Source of the DNA: Doryteuthis pealeii
Lineage: Eukaryota; Mollusca; Cephalopoda; Myopsida; Loliginidae
Assembly (NCBI GenBank): GCA_023376005.1
Contig: CM042150.1
Location: 70,376,584-70,440,583 of the forward strand
Direction of reading: 5' to 3'
Length of the DNA stretch: 64,000 nucleotides
The notes under the pieces are model-generated. The model saw only the letters and a list, made by a program, of their open reading frames with translations. It had not been told where the DNA came from and ran no database searches. Below are positions 37,240 to 48,346 of this stretch, piece after piece (position 1 is the stretch's first letter; each line of letters begins with the position of its first letter). A program made the translations under genes and the position numbers.

Positions 37240-38270
37240 AGAAAAAATCGGAAGTTAAAATCTTCCGATCGTTTGGGTCAGAATTATAAGGCCGCGATTG
37301 AGATGTCCGTAGCGGGGGTGGAATCTTAAGTAGGTCAGAAGACCCCTAGGGTGAATCCACTCAAGTAGCCGGAAGATATAGCACTTGGATTAGTCAGCGG
37401 TAGTTATCTCTGATATGCGAGACGATCCTTTGAAGTAGCTAGACTGATGTCACGCGGAAAAGATAAATCTTGTTTTATAGATTACCAGAAAATGAAGAAA
37501 CCAGAATTAAAGAGAATCTATTGTTTTTATGTTTCCTTACTACTTGAGAATGGAGATAACTCTTGTTGAAAATCGGAAGTAAAGAAAATTCCTAATATCT
37601 CCACGCTGACCGGAAATAAGAATTTCCGATTGAAATATTATTTAAACTGAGACGATCTTGACGAGAGATCAGAATGAAGCCGGGTGTGCTTGAGAACGGT
37701 AGCTGAGAATGAAGCCGGGTGTGCTTGAGAACGGTAGCTGAGAATGATGAAGCCGGGCGTGCTTGAGAACGGTAGCTGAGAATGAAGCCGGGCGTGCTTG
37801 AGAACCGGGCTAGCTGACAAGATTAACGCAATACTGAGAGCCGAGAGTAACTGACTTCAGCTAAGACCATTTTGAAAACTTAGTCAACTTACGAACTGTT
37901 TTGCACAATACTTTGCAGAAGACCAGAAGTATTTAATTACGGGCACATCACTCCCACAAACCTTGAGAAGTAATTATTTGTATTCCTGTATTTTTTTAAT
38001 ATAAATGTTGATTTTTGAAGAAGAAAAAGAGTCGTTATTCTTTTTTGTGCGTGACCAATCGGACGCCATTAACCTCGGAAACCAGTTTCTATAGTAGATT
38101 TCTAGTCGTTTGAGATCTTAGCACAACGTGGGGCATTCGGCTAGACTTCCCGCAAATATAGAGACCCTGCAATCCTTGGTTGATGCAGAAAATCCGATCT
38201 TGACGGCCAATTTCGGAGATTCTGTGAGCCCTTTAGCTCGGTAGCGACCGACAGGTTATACATTCAATTG
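37240..38270 (+). mobile_element. GC-richer LTR/leader-like island
   Basis: Roughly 1 kb that is clearly less AT-rich than its surroundings. It has ATCGGAAG/CTTCCGAT inverted words near 37247-37268 and a related pair near 37610-37628, four 35-38-bp tandem units (37672-37817), a TATAAA-like/poly(A)-like stretch near 38000, and TAGCACA followed by TGGGGCATTCGGCTAG near 38130. The last could be an LTR end and primer-binding site, but no matching second LTR, gag/pol or target duplication is seen. I infer an LTR-retroelement remnant or other recent insertion; the type is uncertain. Confidence 0.35.
37672..37817 (+). repeat. 35-bp tandem repeat, four units
   Basis: Units are 37672-37706, 37707-37741, 37742-37779 (3-nt insertion) and 37780-37817 (diverged end). 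The core is GAAGCCGGGTGTGCTTGAGA, with T/C variation separating the first two units from the last two. Confidence 0.9.
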
Positions 38271-38695
38271 GGATGTCTTTAGTTGAAGTTTCTTTCCAAT
38301 TGTGAAAACAAAAACTCTCAATGTGCTTGCTTTCCTTCTGTTTGATATTCATTAATTTATCCCATCAATACAGATTTTAGGGTTTCATTTTTTTTATATC
38401 ACCTTAATTATTAGGTTTACTAAAAAATTACTGATAAAGTTTGTCAGTTAATTTGCATTTTGACAATAAATTGGAAATTAGCCATTTCTATTTTAAAATT
38501 TATGACTCAAAAACACTTATAAAAATAGTTTATTTCAGGTGGCTGACAAATTGCTTGGACTACTTGAAAATTGATTATTAACTAAATGGATTGATTAGCC
38601 AAGGTCATAAATTGATTTTGTTCTTTCTAAAAATGAGAAATTACACAACAGCAAAAATGGTAGCTAACTATCAAAAAACTAAGGTCATTTTCAGA

Positions 38696-38840
38696 ATTTT
38701 ACTAACCATCATTATACAAGAGAATGAATGGTTTTCTTAGAAAGAAAAAATACTAAATCAAAAACAAACTGAATTCAGAAACCACAGTATCAAGGAAATA
38801 GAAACAAACAAAATCAAAATTGCTAAACTGCACAACTATA
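38696..38840 (+). repeat. Unclassified repeat block R6, copy 1
   Basis: It shares CATTATACAAGAGAATGAAT, TTAGAAAGAAAAA, CAGTATCAAGG and CAAAATTGC with 43066-43215 in the same order. Confidence 0.65.
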
Positions 38841-39025
38841 TAGCATTACCAGTTGATTTTTAAAAAATTAATTTTAATTTGAGGTTATTGTTATATAATC
38901 ACATTAGTTAGATAGAGCTCTGTAAATGGAGTTCAAAACAGTTTGAATTATGCAAATACCCCCAGTGGTTCAAAAGTTATGAGAATTTAAAACCCCGAAA
39001 TTGGGGGTACAAAAGTGGACATTAT
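38841..39025 (+). repeat. Unclassified repeat block R5, copy 2
   Basis: Direct copy of 36735-36896, directly joined to block R6 here. This suggests R6 and R5 are parts of one element. Confidence 0.65.
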
Positions 39026-40602
39026 TTTTTTTTTAAATTTAAAAAAAAAACTTTTTTAAGTCAAATCACAGACCAATTCAAAACAAGCAATTCAGTAATT
39101 TCTTCACCATTTTATTTTTGGAGCAATTTTGATAAAACTTTGAATTATGTAAAATTATGTTTTTTTTTCTTCTGATTCTGCACTAAAATTGTATGTATAT
39201 GTTGTAACCCATTATTTAGAGAATAAGAGGTATGGATATCAACATCTTTTTAAAAAAGTTTAACACGATTATTCAACATTTTCATACTGCAAGTATACAC
39301 ATATATAGTATTAATTTGAATAAATAACATTACTTTAGACTTAAAAAATACCTTTTTAAATACTTGCGATTTTGTATTACAAACAAGAAATAGAATACCT
39401 ATTTACATAATTTTTTTAAAACAAAGCCTGTCTGTCCGGCGTGTGATTATATGTTTTGTTAAAGTTTTAATACTATATCGGAGTTCATTTTTTTCTAAAA
39501 TTGAAAATTTGACAAAAAATCCTGATGGTTAACAATCATCCAAATTTCACACATTATATATCAAAATAATTCTGAGACTATCTTTTATTAAGGATATAAT
39601 GCTCTTTTTTTGTTCATCTAATACTTTTTGAAGGAACCTGCGTCAAATTTTGTTGGTAGTGGTTTCGCTTCTGAAGGTCGAAGAAAAAAGAAAAACCAAC
39701 AAAAAACAATCTACATCATGTAGTTTAAGGTGTCTTCTAATTAAGTGTACAATTCCAAGAATATAGATAAAGATTACCCTCTTTGATCTTGCAAAGCAAA
39801 CTAACGACTAAAATTTAGCCCCGGAAAAAAAAATTCATATTTTGTGTTTTCGGCTGTTCAAAGCAAAATACCATTTTAAACCACCGTAAGAAATAACTCA
39901 ATGGATAAAAACAGGAAGGACATAATTAGAAAGATTATTTTCTTTTCTTTCCAATCATAACTATTTTTAAGATTGGATCAGAAATACTCTAGAAATTGAC
40001 AAATTTGCACCTTAATCGTTTTAATTTGCAATGTCCACCGATTTCAGCGACCACTTTTGTAATGCTACAATAATGTCTAGTTTGAATCCCATATTTGAAT
40101 TCTGAGGTTTTGGGAGAACTACCATATGTTAATTTATATCATTATTATGAAACAGGGAAACATTATCACATACCACCAATAAGATTTGTTAGATTGTTGA
40201 ATCCCTGTTAATATTAAAACTTGTTCATTGAAAACCAAGCCTGACTGGCCAAGTTGTCAAAAGAAGGAGTAACAAAGCATTAAAGTAATCAAGAAAGTGT
40301 TAACAAAATAATGTACATCTGTACTAACTACAAATAACAAAAGGTGAAACAAATTATAGCAATTTTTTTTTTTTTTTACACTTGTAGTTGAGCCAATGGT
40401 TGCTTACATGGTTGATAAAGACCAACATTATTTCCAGATTCTCTCCCACTAATTATTCAGGGTAAATGCAAGTGTGAGAATCATGAACTGTTCTCATTTC
40501 TTAATAGTAGAAACCTTCAGGAATTTAGTCTTGTGTCAGACTGACTGATACAACAAAATATGAACCAAGTTTTGAAAAGTGGGCAGAGAAGTTTATCACA
40601 AG

Positions 40603-40635
<33 letters not shown>

Positions 40636-41370
40636 CATTTTTTTGCAGCAGAAGATATCAACTTCCAGAAGTTCTGATCAAATAAGACTTTTTTGATTCA
40701 GGAATATAGCTTAATTACCATCTTAATAGCTTTCTGGTTACCTACTAATGAGTAATCTGACATGCTAATCTTGAAAACTATTGTTTGTAAGTGCCATCTT
40801 CATGGATTGCTCCAGAAATCTGGTACAATACCAAGAATGGTTTAGTTGTAAATTCAGAGGAAGAAAGCCTACCTGGTAGCTCAGGTAATTGTATATATCT
40901 CTCAAATGGGGTTGTGATAATTAATATCACAACAAATAAAAAGCCAGAATTTAAAGTTATTTTCAAGACCTGTCCTTTTCCACTTAGAAAGGTTTATACA
41001 AAAATCTTCCTTTTATTTGACGTCGTATCAGATAAAGTTAAGCTTAATGTTAGGGATTGTTAGCAACCTCATTTACTGTACAGAGATCAATTCTCATATG
41101 GTCTTGTACCAGAAACTAAATACACACTTCCTAGTGTAATAAACTCCTTGAAATTTTTCCACAGAACTTCCTATGATAATATAAAAATTATAGTTAGTAA
41201 ATCTATTTTATGTAGATTTATTTTTAGGTGTACATTGTTAAGTACAAAGATTGTAAAATAGAGTTAGTTTTGAAAAATTAGAATGGCCTAAAAACGTTTT
41301 ACCGATATTAAAGCGTTAATAAATTCAAACATTTCATTTGTCAACTCTAAGAAATTATGTAGGACTACAG

Positions 41371-41444
41371 AGCTGGTTTAACTCAGTTGATAGAGCATCC
41401 ACCTTGGATGGACAAGGTTCTGGGTTCAATACCGGCCCTTGCCA
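41371..41444 (+). repeat. tRNA-like sequence (tRNA pseudogene or SINE head)
   Basis: The sequence has a box-A-like TTAACTCAGTTGATAGAGC and a box-B-like GGGTTCAATACC at tRNA spacing, with a plausible T arm. The anticodon and acceptor stems do not close cleanly, so it is not called a functional tRNA. No clear SINE body or tail follows. Confidence 0.5.
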
Positions 41445-41618
41445 ACTCGGCGCATGAGTAGCTAAGTTAAATTTAAATGTTTAAAAATACTTTATGCAAT
41501 AAAAGTAAATAAATGAAGTCCGCAAAATAAAATAGCTAGAAAATAAGTAGTTGCCAGTTTAGTTTTAATGTTAATTTTAGAAGTCGGAATTTTTTAAGGG
41601 TAATTCTTTTCTGTTAAG

Positions 41619-41738
41619 CCAGTACGCCAATCAAGAAATAAAATTGTAAACTAGAAAGATGAAGATTTTTTTTTAATAAACCAATTTGTTTTCATCTAGA
41701 AAATGTACCTAAAATTAGATAGTAAGAATAATTAAAAG
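41619..41738 (+). repeat. Unclassified repeat block R4, copy 2
   Basis: Direct copy of 36414-36530 with diverged ends. Confidence 0.6.
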
Positions 41739-42380
41739 TTCTTAATTTCATTTTCTTCTCCAAAATGTATTATCCAATGACAAACAAATATGGATAGTTT
41801 ATATGATGATTTTTGTATTTTACCAAATTGTTAATAAATATGGTATTTATAATTGACAATTTATTCGAAATCAAACTGAAATCTAAGTCATGAATTCTAT
41901 GACTAAATTACCTTTAAAGACTAAAAACTTTTTTTACCGACCCTTCATTTAATTCACGGATTTTGGTGCACTGGTCTTTACACATAATTATAATTTTTTT
42001 TATTATCCTTACTTAAAACCAAATATTAACCCCTATGCACCAGTTGAAAGAAGTTCAAGCATCCAAAATGACAGCATAAAAGCTTTTATTTTATATGACA
42101 GGAGAGAACATCTTGCAAATATCATATTTGGAAACAAGTAATCTGCAAAGTCAACTTCTGAGTTTTAGCTTCTGAGGGGGTTAAATAATTAGACAGAATG
42201 ATAGAGTTGGGTGGCTTGGTAATTTTGATTTCCATATTAGTTGTATTTTTCCCCCTTTTCATTTCAGTTTTTAATTTAGTATTTTTTCTTCTAAGGAAGC
42301 CATTTATTTTCTTATGTAATGATTAGTAGGTATGTGCAATTTTACTCAAGAAGTAATAATTTTTTTAAATAATTTTAACA

Positions 42381-42442
42381 GGGAATTGTCCAATTTTAAT
42401 GAAATTTTCAGCACTTTATTCATTAATGACTTAATTTTAATA
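42381..42442 (+). repeat. Repeat block R3, plus copy
   Basis: TGTCCAATTTTAATGAAATT and CATTAATGACT reappear inverted at 42899-42955, and a related plus copy lies at 62463-62530. Confidence 0.6.
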
Positions 42443-42898
42443 TGAATAGGTTATTTTATTAAAAAAAACTGTGTGTGTGTGTGTGTGTGTGTTGCTTAAA
42501 AAAATTAGAGTACCTAATTTTCACATTTCTAGAAAGGTAAATCCAGATGACCACACCGTAAAAATAAAATATTTTAAATTTAAAAATTTCAAAGCCGGAA
42601 AAATGTTATTTGAAAATTGTTAATCTTTAATGAAATCTAGGTTTTGAATGTAATTTTCAATAATAAATAAACAATTTAACCAGTATGCAGAGTTAAAAGG
42701 AGATATGAGGTTTTATACGTTGACTGTCAGTGAAAATTGAAGGAAAAAAAATTATGGGAGCCTATAGATATTGATTTCATTCAGTAATGTTACACTGCTA
42801 AATTCACTATTAAAATATCAAATGAGCAAATGCTGCCCCCACACTAACATTTTATCAATTTATTTTTAAGTAAAAATAGGTTTTATTTAAATTATAAA

Positions 42899-42955
42899 AT
42901 TGAGTCATTAATGAATAAAGTGCTGAAAGTTTCATTAAAATTGGACAATCCGCTG
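42899..42955 (-). repeat. Repeat block R3, inverted copy
   Basis: Reverse complement of 42381-42442 at about 85-90% by eye, 450 bp away. Confidence 0.6.
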
Positions 42956-43018
42956 ATTTTTGGTAATTTAAAAAAAAAATTAAAAATGTTCTTTTAAATT
43001 TATTACCTCTCATGAATA

Positions 43019-43071
43019 AAAATCGCATGTATAATGATAATAGTACCTATTATCATTATACATGCGATTTT
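43019..43071. repeat. Perfect hairpin, 25-bp arms, 3-nt loop
   Basis: 43019-43043 is an exact reverse complement of 43047-43071, with loop TAC. The core word is CGCATGTATAATGATAATAG. It directly abuts block R6 copy 2. Confidence 0.85.
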
Positions 43072-43215
43072 ACTAAATATCATTATACAAGAGAATGAAT
43101 GGCTTCCTTAGAAAGAAAAAAATATACTAAATCAAAATCTGAAACGAAAAACCGCAGTATCAAGGGAAAAAACAAAAAAAATACCCAAATCAAAATTGCC
43201 AAACTGCCCAACTAA
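43066..43215 (+). repeat. Unclassified repeat block R6, copy 2
   Basis: Direct copy of 38696-38840. It lies about 100 bp from the MAP1 99-bp exon. Confidence 0.6.
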
Positions 43216-43313
43216 TATATATTAGTAAATTAACTGCGGGTAAGGGAGCTTAGAAAGCACTAGCATGTACCCATGCAGTTTGTGGAATTGCAAAAGAAAA
43301 AGAAAATACCAAC

Positions 43314-43412
43314 CGTAGGGTCCTTCTTCTCCAAGACTCGCTTTGGACGCAACCTTGGAAACTTCATCATTGATATCAACTCCAGTGGCTTCCACATCCC
43401 AAGTACGAAACC
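43314..43412 (-). CDS. MAP1/futsch homologue, upstream 99-bp exon
   Basis: It completes a split codon, reads FRTWDVEATGVDINDEVSKV, then ASKASLGEEGPY, and leaves one G that joins GT at 31274 to make Gly. It matches the vertebrate MAP1B N-terminal segment GIRSWDTNLIECNLDQEL both in sequence and in placement directly before the segment encoded by the giant exon. Splice signals on the minus strand are TTTTAG at its 5' side and GTTGGT at its 3' side. The upstream coding exon should end in phase 1 with a G/R/W codon start; I could not find it in 43.4-64 kb. Confidence 0.88.
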
Positions 43413-43455
43413 CTAAAAGAAAAAGATTTAAAAAGTTAAATATATCAGTTTTTGA

Positions 43456-43540
43456 GAGAGATAGATAGATATAGATATATAGATCTCTATCTATCTATCT
43501 ATATCTATATCTATATACACACACACACACACACACACAC
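43456..43540. repeat. Compound GATA/TATC inverted microsatellite plus (CA)n
   Basis: A GATAGATA-type half (43456-43484) faces a TATCTATC-type half (43485-43516), so the tract can fold on itself; (CA)n follows to 43540. It lies 44-128 nt upstream of the acceptor of the MAP1 99-bp exon. Confidence 0.85.
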
Positions 43541-45189
43541 AATTATATAGGAAAAATGATCAGTATAAATTGTTTTCATTCACACATGGGCAAAAAGAAA
43601 GCAGTTAAATACATAAATATCGATTAACAAGAGTTGTTTGCATTATAAACTTTTTTAGCAAATATGCACCCATACATCCTACAAAAATGTTAAGGATAAT
43701 TTTGTTCTATACTGACAAAATTGCCTACACCCTATTCACAATAGAATATGATGGATAGAGAAAAAAGATTACGGACAGGAATGCATGGGGAGGGGGACAC
43801 TCCACTATTGGTAATAGTAGACAAGTTAGTGCAGTTGAAAATTGTTACCGTGTACAGGGCTCTATCTTCAGACACATCTAAGCTATGCTTAGTAAATTAT
43901 ATATAAAATGGGGGTATAAATGAAAGAATGATATAACTAAAATTGATCCTTTTATAATTAATAAAAGTGCTTAATGTAAAAACAGAGTGGCTGAGGTTAT
44001 ATATTTTTAACTGATGGCGTAAGAAAATTCCTGGCCGTGTAATGGCAACCCCCCAAAAAAAGCAAATAAAATTTAATGTTTTTTCTTCCTCCCTCTTTCA
44101 TGCTAATTTTTTTTTTAATACTTTCTTGTGGCCGTTTTTGCTCAGAAATATCTACATAAAGATTTTTCAATGAAGTATTAATTCTTTTTCCTTCCTTTGT
44201 CTAAGGTATAAGGTATTAAAACTTTAAAATATTATCAGTAGGAGTGCCTTGATATATTCGTAATATTACTCAAGGTAGAGTCATATACTATTGAATTAAT
44301 AATTAGCATTTAATAATTATTTCCCTTGAAAAATAATGAGTGAATGAACAAGGTTAGAAAATTCTTTATTCTTGAAATTTTTAGAAGTTAGAATACTGTA
44401 CTAACAAAAAAAATCTTATTACAATGTGCCATTTTGCTGTGTTATAGCTAAATACTTGCCACATAGAAAATTAGATCATTATGTTAAGGACAGTATAAAA
44501 CCATAGTAAAAGTTGATATTAATACTTTAAATAGGGTCAGCCCTCTTTATTTACAATTCAAATTATAGCATAAATATAAAAAAAAAAATCTAGATATTTA
44601 CTAAGTTTTGGTTAGTTTGGAAAAAGCTACAAGGAGATTCCAGAATAAAAAGATCGTATTGTGCCAATTTCCCAAGTAGGGAAACACAGCTTGACTTCTG
44701 CTTTTTACATCAGTGAGAAATATTCAAGTATCTTAAATGTGAAGTAGGCACTCGAGTTTTTCAACTTTACAACAACCCAACATCTCTGCCACAAGCAGGA
44801 TGTGACACAAGGTTACTTTTGAGGTGGAGTTCAACTGGTTTAAATTCAGAATTTTCCGTCTACTAAACAAGGTTAAAAGAACCCAGTCTGCCCTGATATA
44901 TATATATTTATTTTTTGGGGGGGGGAATAGTTGGATTCCAAACTTTCCCAAATGTATTATCTATATGTAAAATGGAAACAGCCTCATCTATGATTTGAAA
45001 TAGAGTTGCAGAGTCCATTTCTGTACAACAGTCTATATCAAATATTCAAGCTGTGTTCCCAAAATGTTTACTAGTTCTAAAATATGCAGTGATTATTTTT
45101 GTATGTAACAATGAAATTAATATTTTGAAATATGCAGAACCTATTATTTACTATTTAGAGCTAAAATACTTATCTACATGTCATCTATT

Positions 45190-45290
45190 TGTGTGTACCT
45201 AGTGTAGTGTAGTTTGATTCTCACTGGGTACCCTATACTTCCTACCTTGTGCCAAATTAAGTTAAGCTTAGTAAATGACTATATGTAATC
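45190..45290 (+). repeat. SINE-like family 2 copy
   Basis: GATTCTCACTGGGTACCCTA, then TTGTGCCAAATTAAGTTAAG and CTTAGTAAATGAC, match the 8.03-kb and 46.2-kb copies. Confidence 0.5.
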
Positions 45291-45530
45291 CCTTTGTTCA
45301 ATTGTTGACTTTACAGAAATAAGAATTCAGATAAGTGTGTTGCTGTTGGTGGTAAATCAATTTCAATTTTCCAGACTTAAAACATTTTTCATCATTAATT
45401 TTATCAGAGTGTTTGTCAGTCTGGTGAAATATCTTTCTGCATGTTGCCAACATTTGTTCTCTACACAATTCAACAGGGTTTGCCATATAAATTACATTTC
45501 AAAAGTTTTCTATAAGTTCTAATATTTTTT

Positions 45531-45561
<31 letters not shown>

Positions 45562-46149
45562 CAAACTTAAAAATAAAAAATCAAGTGCAATGTCCATCTT
45601 ATACACTCAGAAGATATAAAATCTAAGTCATAAGTGACAATAGTTTTCTATGGTAATCATAATATACTTTTAATCAGTAATCAACACATGGTAATATGCA
45701 TAGTTAGTTAGAATAATTATTGGACTTAGCCACAATCAAAAAATATAATGTACAAATTGTGCAGTGATCAATTTTCTCATTTTACATACAAATGTAAAAT
45801 GTATATTAAGATACCAATTACAACTTTTTCTACATTTTAGAAAACTCAACTTCAATCTTTTAATGGCAATTTCAAAATTTAATAAGTTTAAAACAGGGTT
45901 TTAAATGAACATCTTTTATAAGTTTTTGAATCTCATTTTAGAGATATTCCAGTAAGCAATAGATTAAACATTGAATAGAGAGACCTAAATCTTAAAAACT
46001 AATTATGATATATGATTGGAAACAAATGAAATAAAGCAATGATAAAAATAAATTTTTTAAAATTCATGGAAAAAAAAAAAAAAAAAAAAAAAGTTTCACA
46101 ATAACATTGTTTTGTCCTCTTAAGAACCATCTATGTATCATACATATGC

Positions 46150-46270
46150 ATCTGATGTGATGTAATGGTTCAATCTTTCTCTAGCAGACCAGTACTAGTG
46201 AGTTAGATTCTCCACTGGTGCACCATACCTTATGATAAACAGTTAAACTTAGTAAATCACTAAGCATTCC
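46150..46270 (+). repeat. SINE-like family 2 copy
   Basis: TAGATTCTCCACTGGTGCAC, then CAGTTAAACTTAGTAAATCA. The longer 5' part (GTGATGTAATGGTTCAATC) may be a diverged tRNA-like head. Confidence 0.5.
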
Positions 46271-46591
46271 TAAAATGTAGTGACCATCCTCATTTCTGTG
46301 CAGTAATTAAAATTTAATTACATATATTATATACACACATACAAATATTTACTATTTAGAAATGAAAAAAAATTGAAAAAAAAAAAAAAAAAAAGTAATA
46401 ATGCTGATAAGAACATTAAAAACGGTTCACTACTTAATTTTGGTCTCTTCAGCTTGACAGAATATTATATATTACAAGTCAGATATTGTTGATTTCCTAA
46501 TGATAAAATTGATTTCTAGAGAAATTTAAATTACACAACACTACCTACTAAAAAAACAATGAATATGAGTATATGAGTATTGAGAGACTTC

Positions 46592-46785
46592 ACACGTTTT
46601 AATGATAAAAAAAAAAAAAAAAAAAAAAAAAATGAAGCAAAAGGTTCAATTTATCAGAGTGAGCATGTAAGCTCACTCTGATAAATTGTGCATTGCAACA
46701 AAATAAAAAAAAAAAAATTAAAAAAAAAAAATTTCTCAATGATTGATTATATTTAATCTGTTAATAATCAATGTTAAAATTGTTA
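46592..46785 (+). repeat. Dispersed repeat R7, copy 1, with internal hairpin
   Basis: It contains CACACGTTTTAATGAT, an A26 run, TGAAGCAAAAGGTTCA, a perfect hairpin (46647-46688), ATTGTGCATTGCAA and CAATGATTGATTAT. The same order occurs inverted at 48347-48468, without the hairpin. Confidence 0.7.
46647..46688. repeat. Perfect hairpin, 18-bp arms, 6-nt loop
   Basis: CAATTTATCAGAGTGAGC, loop ATGTAA, then the exact reverse complement. Confidence 0.9.
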
Positions 46786-47189
46786 AAGAAAGAAGCAAAA
46801 ATAATGCTGATTAGAGACAAATTTATTCAGTATGTTTGATAAATAAGTAAATAAAGGAGGGTGGCTTGATTAACGTATGACCCATAAGCTAACAATTAAA
46901 CTAATAATCAAGTTGCTAGAGAAAGCAAACTTTGTCCCGCAATTTTTTAAACTGAAAACTAGTTTAGTAATCAAAAGCTCTTAAATCGGTTAGTGATCAA
47001 GTTTAATTTATTCAGATAGCAGTTACTAATAATATTACTGGAGATGAAACAACAGATTTTCAAATCTAAAGTCTAAACTACATTAAATGGCGTGATATGA
47101 ACGTAAGTAAAGAATTGGAAGGGGAAAATGAAGTTTTATTGGTTAAATTTAAAAGCAACAATAAGAATAAGCTAAGAGCTTGACAACAG

Positions 47190-47400
47190 AATAACTGCTA
47201 TCTCTGGGTATGAGTCAGAGGCTCAAATGTAGCATACGTTCTTCATTCAACCGGTTGCTAAGTTTTCAGTCTTGTCAGCAAAGGCAGCTGCTGCTGATTC
47301 ATCCGCCCAGCTGCCATTGAATGACTCATTGCGCTACTCTGCTGATTACTTAAATTGTTGCAAGCAACAGCAGCAAGATACCGGCATTAATACTTTTTTT
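47190..47400. promoter_or_regulatory. GC-richer island with E-box and AP-1-like words (candidate intronic enhancer)
   Basis: A patch distinctly richer in G+C than the surrounding intron. It has two CAGCTG E-boxes (47285-47290 and 47308-47313) and two TGASTCA AP-1-type words (47211-47217 and 47322-47328). A short minus-strand ATG frame (MSHSMAAGRMNQQQ) also lies here. An enhancer or an alternative first exon of MAP1 is possible, from word content only. Confidence 0.25.
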
Positions 47401-47732
47401 CCCTTTATTTTTTTAAATTGACCAGTGCCAGCTAATTTAAACCTTAGTCGACAACTCTAGTTATTAGTCAATATCAAATAGTGACACTTACATTTGCCAA
47501 GTCTAAGTTAAAACCCATGAAATCAAGTACACTAGAAGAATTGACTGAAAGATTAAGTTTTAAAAAATTAAGTATTGAAAGATAAATTTTTTTTTTTAAA
47601 CTATCCCCCCCTCCCACCAACACACACGAAAATCAAAGTATTTCTGTAGAAGAGTCTATCCAAGAACTAATTCTAAATCTATGAAAACACGGTAGGATAT
47701 TTAAATTTATATATAAAATTTTATATCCGATA

Positions 47733-47828
47733 TAAATAATGATAATGAAATTTATTGTGTACAGTGCTCAGGTGCACCACAACTTATCAAAGTCTCATGT
47801 CAAGTACACAGAATAATGTATTAGTGTA
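47733..47828 (-). mobile_element. LINE 3'-end fragment (same family as 11.94-13.8 kb)
   Basis: ATTGTGTACAGTGC, then GTGCACCACAACTTATC, then AAGTCTCATGTCAAGTACAC and AGAATAATGTA match 11950-12022 in the same orientation. Only the extreme 3' UTR and an AAT-rich tail remain, as expected for severe 5' truncation. Confidence 0.7.
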
Positions 47829-47840
47829 AAAACTTTAAAT

Positions 47841-47844
<4 letters not shown>

Positions 47845-47885
<41 letters not shown>
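47845..47885 (+). repeat. A41 homopolymer
   Basis: The longest A run in the window. Confidence 0.95.
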
Positions 47886-47888
<3 letters not shown>

Positions 47889-48346
47889 TTGGGCCAATCA
47901 AAATATTAACAGTTAACTCAGCAAAAAAGTTACAGTAGTGAGGTTTTTATTTTAAGCAATACACTAAAAATGCCCTAACTCAGAGAATGACATTTACTAG
48001 GCCAATTTGCATCAGAATAAGTTTGTGTGGTGTATTTGTGTGGGGTCTATGTCCACATTGAAAGTCATCTTTTTTAATTCCCAGATTTTTTAATTTTTTT
48101 TCAATTGGAGAGGCGCGAGGTGGGGGGGGGGGTAAATTTATTTTGTAAAATATGCATATGACAACAGAATTGGCAGACCCTAATATAAGCCAATGGTATT
48201 TGTGAGAAAAATGTCAGTTCGTTCTGTAAGATGACATTATGTGACTAGCTACGATTTGCATTTGTAGTGAAAGAATTCAGTTTATTAATTGTCAACTTTC
48301 CATGTAGGATCCATGCATTCCTATCTTTCTATGGATGCATATCAAG

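Larger units (their letters stand above)
31275..43313 (-). other. MAP1 intron between the two visible exons
   Basis: A 12-kb intron joined in phase 1 (donor GTTGGT at 43313, acceptor CAG at 31275). It holds a (TA)n tract (31345-31399), SINE family 1 pieces, several A runs, an LTR/leader-like island (37.2-38.3 kb), a repeat mosaic (36.4-43.2 kb) and a tRNA-like sequence (41371). Plus-strand open frames at 33833-34087 and 40791-41063 have no recognisable family. Confidence 0.75.

Noticed and set aside
37638..37820. 60-codon minus-strand frame with repeated KHARLHS/KHTRLHS units
   Set aside because: It is the translation of the 35-bp tandem repeat. The 3-nt insertion keeps the frame by chance, and no start context or homology is seen.
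40791..41063. 90-codon plus-strand open frame with WIAPEIWYNTKNGLVV
   Set aside because: It is not near a repeat or other exon, has no known motif, and lies antisense in the MAP1 intron. Chance cannot be excluded.
41371..41444. Functional tRNA gene
   Set aside because: The A and B boxes are present, but the acceptor and anticodon stems do not close cleanly, so it is reported only as tRNA-like.
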